From Spirogloea muscicola (Eukaryota; Streptophyta; Zygnematophyceae; Spirogloeales; Spirogloeaceae), in contig WELB01000007.1 in the NCBI GenBank assembly GCA_009602725.1, positions 687,697 through 720,051 of the forward strand: DNA of 32,355 bases, read 5' to 3'. The position numbers and the translations under genes are program-made. The notes under the pieces were generated by a model. The model was given only the letters and a program-made list of their open reading frames with translations, was not told the origin of the DNA and ran no database searches. Of the stretch, positions 24,715 to 32,355 are shown in pieces (position 1 is the first letter of the stretch; each line of letters begins with the position of its first letter).

Positions 24715-24848
24715 CCACCGAGGCCGCCGCATCTCCCGAGCTAAGGGGGGGCTTTTGGGGGCGGGCTCGTGACCCAACCCACAGATTGCGGCTCTCTCTT
24801 TCTTTTGCAACGCCCCAAGCTCAAGAACGTGAGCACTTCCAAAGAGAG

Positions 24849-24880
24849 AAGGTGCGCGGTGCGCATGAAATGAAAGTTGA
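24849..24880 (+). repeat. Dispersed GCGCGGTGCGCATGAAATGA repeat, copy
   Basis: Matches the copy at 24313 through GCATGAAATGAA and then diverges. Confidence 0.6.
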
Positions 24881-24908
24881 AGTGCTCGGCTTATAGAGAA
24901 CAAGAAAT

Positions 24909-25120
24909 CGTGTATATGAAACAATCGAAGGCCAGAATGGCCAAGTACAAAGGCAAAGCACATCAAATGACGTAGCAGCTAACATCTAGCAGCTACTGGA
25001 GCTGCTAGATAAGTAGGGCAGCAGCAGTGGCAGGCGAAGGGATGGGGGGGGGAAAGGGGGAATTTTCGTGTATTTGAAACAAACGAAGGCCAAATGGCCA
25101 AGTACAAAGGCAAGCACATC
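24909..25120. repeat. Pair of about 50-bp direct repeats enclosing an 11-bp hairpin
   Basis: CGTGTATATGAAACAATCGA through CAAAGCACATC (24909-24963) recurs at 25067-25120 with a few changes. Both contain GGCCAAGTACAAAGGCA. Between them, ATCTAGCAGCT (24984-24994) and its exact reverse complement (25000-25010) flank a 5-base loop. The second repeat sits just beyond the LINE coding end, so these may be two LINE 3' ends, one severely truncated. Confidence 0.65.
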
Positions 25121-25139
25121 TTAAGACCTACATAACCTA

Positions 25140-26350
25140 CAGTAGATTGACCCGCTCAGTAACCACGGGTCAAAACATAAAGGTCGCTAACCGATGCCTG
25201 AATACTAGATGGCAGATACGAAGCCCTTCTGCCACCAACTAGAGCTCGCCCAGCTTTCTGGTGCAAAGCAGTAGCCTGAGCACACTGCAAACAGGCCGAA
25301 ACGCAAGAACGACAGATATGCAGCTGGCAAGCCCATCTCAGCCGGGACCACATCTGCATCTCGTGTGTAGCCAAGATTGGCTATGTTTTGAAGCAGAGTA
25401 AGGAAACGAGGACCTAAGCAGCCAAAGATGTCGATTGCCGCTGGCAAGAGCCGATCACATCGGGGGTAATCGGAGTAGTGCTGCAACTTTCTTTGTTCAG
25501 CACTGCCCACTGCGTGGCCAGCGATGTGTGTCGATGCTGGACCTTTATAGGCCTCCGTAACCACAACATCGACCAAGGCCCGTGGTCCTCCACCAGGTTG
25601 CACGCCCACAATGTCAAGTGTGCGGCGATGATGACGTCCCTGGGCATCCGTGGTGATAGGCATGATGTTGTTCACTTCCACGACCGCACGGTACCCGGCG
25701 TCGCGCATCAAACCCGCCAGAGCATCACGGAGGAGGTTGTGGATGCCCAACACTTCTGGTCCAGTGGGGCATCGCAGCATGTGAGTGGCGAGCTCAGCAC
25801 CCTCTGCACGGAAGCCGCACTCACACTGGCGCACCCCAATCAGGCAGTTAGGTGGGAGGCCGAGGAAGAGTTGAAGCAACGTCCGAAAGGCCTCAGAGCT
25901 GATGCTGAAGGCGCTGGCCACGGCGTGTGAGATGATCCAGTCTGTGGCTCCAGGTGTGGCGAGGGAAGTAAGTCTTGCCAGGCTCCTTGGATTGTTGTGA
26001 ATCTCTGGCAGCCTCCTCAAGCTTCTGCGGCGACGCATCTTCCACTGCCGTAACCAGTCTGGATCGTGCCCCTCTATTCGAAGCTTGGGCAAGGGCGGAG
26101 AATGGCGTGAGTAGGGGATGTATAGAGGGGAAAGAGCCGATTGCCGAGTCACGGATGCTCCTCAGATCCGCTTGGAAGGGTAAGGAGCCTTCCTCCACAT
26201 TGCGTACGGGATCGTGGAGGCAAGGGAAGCGCATGGGACGCATAGAGGCGATCTGGTGCCAGCAGCCCAGGAAGGCTGCTTGCGCCGTCTGCTCCAACGA
26301 CCGGCAGCCAAGGCCGATCGCATACGAAAGAGGAGGGGGAGAAGAGAGGC
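25140..26350 (-). mobile_element. LINE retrotransposon 3' fragment with zinc finger and restriction-like endonuclease domain
   Basis: On the minus strand the open frame 26152-25205 encodes a C-terminal LINE region. It has a CECG...HMLRC zinc-finger-like motif, then RTLDIVGVQPGGG and ALVDVVVTEAYKG. It continues with HIAGHAVGSAEQRKLQHYSD and a cysteine/leucine-rich tail. The spaced D, D and K residues resemble the PD-(D/E)xK endonuclease found after the reverse transcriptase in R2-like and some green-algal LINEs. A different frame upstream (26297-25893) carries the post-RT block GCRSLEQTAQAAFLGCW, so a frameshift near 26.1 kb breaks the protein. The reverse transcriptase domain is absent. It is a 5'-truncated, dead copy. 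Confidence 0.75.
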
Positions 26351-26351
26351 T

Positions 26352-26400
26352 GGCAAAGCCAGCCTAAAAAGAATGGACAGTGTCCAAATCCAAAGAACGA
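26352..26400 (-). repeat. Hairpin-family repeat fragment at the LINE 5' truncation point
   Basis: TGGCAAAGCCAGCCTAAAAA then GAATGGACAGTGTCC follows the order seen in other copies (GGCCAGCCCAAAAGAATG then ACAAGGTC). The match is weaker than most. Confidence 0.45.
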
Positions 26401-26482
26401 GGAGCCGGGAAAGGACTACACTACAAAACACAAAGAAAGAAGTGGCTCTCCCAATGGGGGCAAAGGCTGTGAAAAGGCAGCC

Positions 26483-27046
26483 CTAAACACAAGACGATGC
26501 AGAGGGAAGCTCAGTACCCGCGAGCAACATTAGTCGGAGTAGCTCGCTGCAGGGAAAGACGCACTCCGCTGAGACCCAGAGGCGGCGGCCATAGCACGGC
26601 CTGCTCGCGTGTGGACGGCGTAGGCAAAGGGAGCGTTCAAACGATACCGCCAGGCGCATTAGGAATACCTGGGCGAGCGAACCGGCGGCGTTCAAGCCGG
26701 GCAGCGCCCCTCTCAGACCCGGCCGCCGGTCAATGGCCTGACGGGCAAGCCGCTGGAGGAGATCAAGCCAGCGGCTGCTGCAAGCCCCGTGAACGTCTAT
26801 CGCCAGGGCTGCGAATTCATCACCAACCGGGTGATCGGCGTATTTTCGCTCTATGCCCCGGGCCGCCAGGCCGACCGCGTGCCCTGCAACCGACGCCGAT
26901 CTGGTGGGATTGGCGGAGTCGACGCAGTCGGTTGTCACCACACCGGCGAAAGGAAAGATAGAGAGATAGGGAAGGCGCGCGATGCGCATGACATGAAAGC
27001 GTTGCCACTTCAAGCCAATACATTGCTCAGGCAGAATCAAGTGCAA
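26483..27046 (-). mobile_element. Second LINE endonuclease-domain fragment
   Basis: The minus-strand frame encodes SVAGHAVGLAARGIERKYAD, then VHGACSSRWLDLLQRLA. This is related to HIAGHAVGSAEQRKLQHYSD and IFGCLGPRFLTLLQNIA of the neighbouring copy, in the same order. It is GC-richer and more diverged, so probably a separate insertion of a related element. It lacks the zinc finger and upstream parts. Its 3' side runs into the GCGCGCGATGCGCATG repeat near 26973. Confidence 0.65.
26969..27035 (+). repeat. Dispersed GCGCGCGATGCGCATG repeat, copy
   Basis: It shares the core, then GCCAATACATTGCTCAGGCA, with the inverted copy at 18595-18665. Confidence 0.6.
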
Positions 27047-27116
27047 AATTAAAAAGGCTACAGAAAATGGAGCCCTATGCTAAATTTCCTCATGTGAGAG
27101 GTTGACATTGAAGAAC

Positions 27117-27190
27117 AGCGCTTCCATATTGACTGGTGGCTGTGAGAGGCCAGCCCAAAAGAATGTACAAAGTCGGGAGGGGCCGGATGG
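27117..27190 (-). repeat. Copy of the GGCTGGCC hairpin repeat
   Basis: Nearly identical to 4625-4700 (GAACAGCGCTTCCATATTG, GTGGCTGTGAGAGGCCAGCC, AAAAGAATGTACAAAGTCGG). It continues GGGGCCGGATGGCG, which also matches the array units at 27651-28010 read on the minus strand. Confidence 0.85.
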
Positions 27191-27650
27191 CGTGACATTA
27201 GTACCCACTGGTGAGCGCATGCAAATCCGACAAGCTAACTAACCCCCCAAGCCTCGTTCATCAGCAGACGTGACAATGACCACCTCCCGACAGTCACACT
27301 GCCCCTGGCGACGGGCCCTCTCCTCCTTGGCCCTTCGAGCCTTTGTCAAATCAAGTAGGCTCTCAGTAACCTCTAGTCAGTAAATGGAGGTCGGAGAATT
27401 GAGCAAGGGCTTGAGCAAACATATGCAGCAGCCACATGATTCGCTACATTGTTTGGGCTTCCGCGTCGGCGTGGGGCCACCAATCTAAACGAACAAGTAA
27501 GATTCCAAAGAAATAAATAAGTACTTCTCCAAATATAAGGCAATGGCTCTGAGAGGTCAGCCGAAGCAATTTGAAGGTCCTAAGGAAAAGGGGGAGAGGG
27601 CTATGGGCTATGAGGGCGATTTACCGCCCTCTACTTGTTATGATTTGCAC
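27191..27650. other. No gene recognised; one degenerate hairpin-repeat copy near 27541
   Basis: Coding frames are short. AATGGCTCTGAGAGGTCAGC near 27541 is a weak copy of the hairpin core in minus orientation. Confidence 0.5.
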
Positions 27651-28010
27651 ATACTGACTAGAGGTTATTAAGAGCCCACTTGCTGACGTCTTGGAGACTA
27701 GTATCCTGCTTTTTGCGCCATCCGGCCCTTTCAGACCATCTCAGTACTTTGGGCTGGCCTTTTCCAGCCACCTTTTTAAACTGGGCCCACTTGCTGACGT
27801 CTTGGAGACTAGTATCCTGCTTTTTGCGCCATCCGGCCCTTTCAGACCTTCTCATTCTTTTGGGCTGGCCTTTCCCAGCCACCTTCTTAAATTGGGCCAC
27901 TTGCTGACGTCTTGGAGACTAGTATCCTGCTTCTTGCGCCATTCGGCCCTTTCAGACCTTCTCATTCTTTTGGGCTGGCCTTTCCCAGCCACCTTCTTCA
28001 ATTGGGGGAG
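27651..28010 (+). repeat. Three tandem 110-bp units of the hairpin repeat
   Basis: TTGCTGACGTCTTGGAGACT starts at 27680, 27791 and 27901, so the period is 110-111 bp. Each unit runs through CTAGTATCCTGCTT, GCGCCATCCGGCCCTTTCAG and GGGCTGGCCTTTCCCAGCCA. The hairpin GGCTGG...CCAGCC is intact in every unit. Open frames across it arise only because the period is nearly a multiple of three; they are not genes. Confidence 0.9.
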
Positions 28011-28330
28011 CTTCTTCTTTGGGCTGGCCTCTCACAGCCATTGCTGTCAATTTGAAAGAGATGTTTTCTTTTCTTGCTATGAAAGGCCAGCCGACCAGCC
28101 CGAAAAGAATGGACAAGGTCTTCTGAAAGCAGAAAGCTTTCAACAGGAAGCGATGGCTGTGAAAAGGTTCAAAATTGTTCCAAGGAGGGCGAGGGCCTGT
28201 AAAAGCCCAGCCCAAACGAAAGGGCAAAGAATATGAAGGGAGAAAGACTCTTCCAGTAAAGAGCAATGGCTGTATTTGGCCAGCCCAGAGAATGAGTAAA
28301 CAAAGTTCGAAGGGGCCAGAAAAGCGGTAA
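28011..28330. repeat. Further hairpin-repeat fragments, one forward and several inverted
   Basis: A forward core (GGGCTGGCCTCTCACAGCCA) lies at 28020-28040. Inverted fragments follow at about 28080 (GGCCAGCCGACCAGCCCGAA), 28152, 28200 and 28264 (GGCTGTATTTGGCCAGCCC). Together with the forward tandem units they make a head-to-head arrangement that could fold back on itself. Confidence 0.75.
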
Positions 28331-29529
28331 AGCACACAGCCACTCAAGCGGCCACATAGAGAAGAGCACGGCATCGAGGAGATGAGGCCCACCGCACCAG
28401 GGAAACGGGGAAAAGGACAGTACAGGGGCAACAATTGACGTGGAGCACAAAAAGGAGAGGCACTACCTGAGCAGACCACTGCCATATATTTAAAATGAAA
28501 ATCTACGGCGTTTACGCTATGATTGGTCCTCCCTCCTCCAGCCCTCCTCCTCCCTGAGGATACCGTCTCGGTTTGTGCCTCTGTTTTATTCATCCATACA
28601 CCATGCTCTCTCCTCCAGCATCTGATTCAGCTGGTTGATGCGAGCCGTTGCAGTTCGGGCTGCAATTGGACATACTAGCAGTCCGCAGGCGTCATTTGCA
28701 TGATAAACGATGCGGCTCTTGCTGAAGTTGCAGCGCTGCCAGGCTTTGGCCATGCATTAGCATTGCCGGGCGCGCACAATGCCAGGCCACTGGCTTCCGC
28801 TGCGGTGCTCCGGCTTCCCAAGAAAGTCTGCCCCCTAGAGTTCACTCACTCGTGAAGGTCCCAATCTAGCTTTGTAGTGCACTATTCTGTGTTCTTCTTA
28901 CAAAGTGTACTGGCTTGCTTTGGCCTCCCTCTCGTTGTGTGCACCGCGCGCCTTCCCCGATTCTTTGTCTAGTTCTGTCCTATAAGGGTACTTTTTCGGC
29001 TTGGCTCCAATTTGTTGGCACAGCACACCTTCTCTCTGGGTGGCCTTTCACAGCCACCGCTTCCTAAGAAATAGCTTCTCTTTGCCACGCTCCTCAGACA
29101 GCTCGAAAGGTCCTCCGCGCTGTCAGTCAGAGCTTCACAACCCTTACCCACGCTCCTTCCTGGTTGACCACTCAGCCACTGCCTCCGCATAAAGGAAGAG
29201 CTCACCACCTCTTTGAGCTCGTCTGCAAGCCGTACGAGCAGCAACTGTGTGACATTGACGTATCTGTGCACAGCTTGAGTATATCCTCTCATGCTTGCTC
29301 TCCGCAACCTCACCCAAATAGCTGGCAGCTCAGCAATACAGAGCACTCTGGATGAGCAAGGTCATCATATCTGGTTCACTCTGAGACCATTAACGAGCGT
29401 GTGCTGCTGCGTTGGCTTCTGACCGCATGCTGCCAAGCTTTCAAAGCTGGGGCATGGCAACTGGGAGACAAGTGCAGGATGAGCCGCATTGCAACGACTT
29501 GACTGGGTAACTCTTCATCCAAGATGTCA
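28331..29529. other. No gene recognised (about 1.2 kb)
   Basis: No frame resembles known protein. A dispersed repeat copy lies at 28895-28960 and a hairpin-repeat core (GGTGGCCTTTCACAGCCACC) near 29039. The rightmost part is the PRORP 3' flank. Confidence 0.5.
28895..28960 (-). repeat. Dispersed GCGCGCGG repeat, inverted copy
   Basis: On the minus strand AGACAAAGAATCGGGGAAGG is followed by CGCGCGGTGCACACAACGAG and GGAGGCCAAAGCAAGCCAGT. This is parallel to the copy at 18595-18665. Confidence 0.55.
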
Positions 29530-32355
29530 TTAAATTTGATAGTCAATTTCGACTTCTGGTGGTTTTTTTTTGGATGGCATGCCTCGCACTACCTTTGTTC
29601 GTCTGGGCCGCAGCCTGTACGTGGTAGGGCGGGTCATCACTGAAGAATCCTCCTCTTCACCAGCGCTGGCCTCCAGACTGCCATCTGATCTGCTGGATTC
29701 CATACCATTCGGCCTGTGACCAAGCTTGGCTTCATCATCACAGGCTGTTATTGGCGGCTGGCTAACTGGAGAGTCTTCCACTCCTTTGATGGTCCTTCTG
29801 GCGCACAGCCACTCCTCTCCAGGCTCGCCTGCTGAAGGAAAGTGCCACCTGCCAGCTGCTGACTCCTGCCATCAAAATCAGCTGATTCTTCATCAGACTC
29901 ACTCAGAAATGGGAAAATACCATTCCGGGTAGTCTGCAAGCAGACAGGACCTCATCTCGTCTTCATATCTTGCCTTGTACACACAGTATACAGCTGCGGT
30001 GTTCCGAAAGTAGAGTTTCTTTACAAGCATGTGAGATGTGCGAGACATTCCTACAATACTGCTGAAAGGCCTCAATTCCTTGCATGACAGTCAGCTTCTT
30101 GGCTTGCCTGTATTACAACAGAATGATTTGGTGGCATCTGCAACTCCGCACCCTGGGACGAAACCAGGAGGCGCACCTGTGTATGCATTGTTATCGTTAG
30201 ACTTTCACCCTCTTAAACAGCTGAATACTACCAGAGTGGCAGTCACTGCTAAAGTGTGCAAAGAAGGTTTTGTGAGGTAGATCTATCCACAATTAGGCAC
30301 CCGCAAACCTTGTCATGATGTGCAGCATATTAGCTGCTAGGTGGTAGCGCATGCACCTCTCACAGGCATGTCTCCTTCCTCACCTGATGACGCTCTTTCC
30401 ATTTAGGAAAGAAGTCAGTCCCTAATAGCTGAAAGAGGTGATCTCTCATCTCGTCATTCGTTACAAGCAGCGCCTTGCAACTGACAGCTGCATACAACCA
30501 GTACCTGTGCAAGATACAAGACATGCTGTGGATGCTGAGGAGCAGAGCACTTGAGAGCTGCGGATTCCCTTCTTGCAACTGTGGTAGGCCCTCAAACACC
30601 TCTTTGCAAGTATCTAACCACATCTTTCCCCTTGGAGGGTACAGAAGCTCTGGCGACCTATGAGAAGCGGGAGTATGCCGAGGCTCTCACCAGTCATCAT
30701 TTGAACCTCCGGGAGTGGCATAGAATGCGTCCGCAGCTCGCCACTCCTTGAACAACCTCTGTGCTAAGGGCTGCGAAGCTGGCCCGCCTCGCGTGCGCTT
30801 GTGGTGAAGGATGATCAGCGGCAGCTTCTTGGTGGCTGATAGGCTCTGGATCGCATTCACCACTCTGCTGAGCTGCACAATACCACGAAGTTTGTACATA
30901 AAGACTCAGCAACCACAATTCCTCAATCAAAGTCTGCCCATGAAGTAGTAATAATTACTCTGCATATTGAAGAAGTACTAAACAGACCTGCTGTGAGCAG
31001 CCAAATCCAAGTGATGGTGCTCAATGTGGACAATCGACTCCACAATAGGAAGCTGGGGGCCTGCCTGCCAGAAATTGAAGCCACTTTGGGCCTGGTTGAA
31101 GAGGCCCACATTGGCCGCATCCACCACGGCATCAAAAGGGCCGTGCTTGTCCAACCACGCCTGCAGAGGACAACAGCCGTGGGATGAGTCATTAGAGCCA
31201 GCAAAGAGTTCTGTTGCTTGCACAAGCTACAACAAGCGTCTCGGCACCCTGCCCCTTGGGCAAGAGACTCAATGCTGTCTGCTACTTTTTATTGCTGTAT
31301 CGACTGAAGCCCACACTTCAGCGCATCCTCAACTCCAAGCAAGGCCTCTCCTAGTGGTACAATGGGCACGTCAGCAAGTACAAGAACATATAGATCCAGA
31401 TTGCGGTGCAGGATGTATCCAAGTAAGCTAACCTGAAACTTGGAGAACTCGCTGGTGTAAGTTTCGCGCTCCATGGCCAGTGCGGAGACGGACTCGGCGA
31501 ACCTGTCGGTCTCTGCAGGGTCCAGGTCAATGGTGACCAGCCGCTCGCCACAAGCGTTGCAGACGCCGTCGGCGCTGACGCGAGTGCGCTTCGCCAGCCA
31601 GGGGCCACGGCCCCGCCAGCCGAGGCCGTGCCAGCCCCCGCCCTTGGCCTCCATGGCCTCCTTGATCGCCAATCTACCAATCTCATCAGTGTCTGCAAAA
31701 GTGGCAACCAGTCCAACAGCAGCCGTAAGACACTAAGCAGCGACGGGTCTGCCGTGCGATATGTTGGTCTTGGCGCTGCTTGAGCACAAGGTGGCCAGCT
31801 CTGGTCGAGCGGTCACCTGGAGCTGCTGCAGCAGTGTCGCTGGCGAACCAGCGCTCGATAACATCCAGGGTGCTCGGCAGCAAGCCTCGCACCGTCGTCC
31901 GGAGGCGGTGGATCAGGGCGTAGACCTTGTCCGCGGCGCCCACGGCGGCGCTGAGCTGGAGCAGCGCGGCGAGCTCCTCCTCGCCGGGCGCCACGCCGGC
32001 GGCCAGCATGTGGGCGTCCACGGCGAAGGCCTTGTCCAGCTCGCCGAGCCGGCAGTAGGTGTAGAGCGCGGGGCCGTAGGAGCGCAGCCTCGCCGGGATG
32101 TCGAACGCGGCCATCTGCTTGACGAGCTCGAAGGCGGCGTCGCCGTCGGCGCTGGCGGAGGCCAGCCGCGCGACGGACGTGATGGTGGCTTCGTTGGGCG
32201 CCACGCCGCCGGCACGCATGTGCTGGTAGATGCCGAAGCCGCGCTGCCGCGCCATGGCGCCCACCTCCTCCGGCACCGGCACGTCCACGGCGCCCCCGGC
32301 GCCGGCACTGGGCTCCGCTGCCTCCACGCCGGCGGCGGCCTGGCCGTCGCGGCCG
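29530..32355 (-). CDS. PRORP: Protein-only RNase P (PRORP), 5' end beyond the window
   Basis: PRORP removes 5' leaders from precursor tRNAs without an RNA subunit. Minus-strand exons: from the edge (32355) to 31817, 31692-31433, 31160-31065, 30872-30691, 30504-30384, 30176-30108 and 29865-29530; 533 codons visible, phases closing. Exon 1 encodes PPR-type helical repeats (YQHMRAGGVAPNEATITSVA, ALYTYCRLGELDKAFAVDAH). Exon 2 has GGGWHGLGWRGRG and the zinc ligands CNAC. The NYN nuclease follows with PFDAVVDAANVGLFNQ, GGSNDDWYW and LLVTNDEMRDH, so the catalytic aspartates are present. Usual DGAN reads DAAN here. The C-terminal zinc-ligand block GRWHFP...EEWLCARR is intact. An added tail of about 85 residues, acidic then basic (YRLRPRRTKVVRGMPSKKK), may be a nuclear signal. 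Introns 3 and 6 use GC donors (GGCAG/gcaggc, ATACAG/gcaagc). Intron 3 could instead use a GT 21 nt downstream, adding seven residues. Confidence 0.95.

Larger units (their letters stand above)
24181..24908. other. Phosphorylase upstream region, no gene recognised
   Basis: Contains the promoter of the minus-strand phosphorylase. Two copies of a GCGCGCGGTGCGCATGAAAT motif lie at about 24313-24335 and 24849-24872. A G run of about ten bases is at 24360. Open frames here are repeat-driven and resemble nothing known. Confidence 0.5.

Noticed and set aside
27651-28236. CRISPR-like array or repeat protein gene
   Set aside because: Units of 110 bp are repeated along their whole length with no unique spacers, and the host is eukaryotic. 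The open frames result from the repeat period.
29903-29933. A 31-nt micro-exon for PRORP reading YPEWYFPIS
   Set aside because: It resembled the family's WHxP motif, but its phase does not fit the final exon. The exon at 29865-29530, joined by the GC donor, gives GRWHFP and closes the frame exactly.

Overview
The window looks like nuclear DNA of a green-lineage eukaryote, most likely a green alga; I cannot name the species. Evidence: intron-rich genes with GT-AG and some GC-AG introns, very GC-rich first exons carrying alanine, glycine and proline triplet runs, a plant-type TTTAGGG telomere motif, a plant-style protein-only RNase P, a plant-type alpha-glucan phosphorylase and a SOUL haem-binding protein of plant type. 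I joined exons by hand. In all seven main gene models every splice phase closes without a frameshift.

Layout, left to right. 1-2825: no gene seen, a G-rich edge and several perfect palindromes. 2826-4106 (-): SOUL haem-binding protein, with two further exons upstream (4272-4526) that may extend it. 4701-4970 (+): the orphan 3' end of an unrecognised gene next to an ambiguous base. 6264-8637 (-): RuvB-like 2/Reptin, complete, 464 aa. 9202-10569 (+): ribosomal L1-domain protein, divergent from Reptin. 10950-11770 (-): decayed LINE. 12543-12620: cluster of four CACGTG boxes, then an assembly gap and poly-T run, then 13171-14954 (+): glycerol-3-phosphate/SLC37-type transporter lacking its N-terminus. 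15821-15956: short non-autonomous element with a 12-bp target-site duplication. 16230-18470 (-): TFIIIA-like zinc-finger protein whose last codons lie in a telomere-like repeat. 19104-24180 (-): 15-exon alpha-glucan phosphorylase, 856 aa. 25140-27046 (-): two LINE 3' fragments. 27126-28330: array of the same hairpin repeat family. 29530-32355 (-): protein-only RNase P, running off the right edge.

Four genes act in RNA or ribosome production (Reptin in snoRNP assembly, the L1-domain protein in pre-rRNA work, TFIIIA in 5S rRNA transcription, PRORP in tRNA 5' maturation). Phosphorylase and the phosphate-ester transporter belong to carbon and phosphate metabolism. These links come from family knowledge; nothing here shows co-regulation. 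The most unusual content is a dispersed short hairpin repeat (core TTGGGCTGGCC...CAGCCA) found in a dozen or more copies, and a high share of GC-AG introns (4 of about 37 inferred introns).
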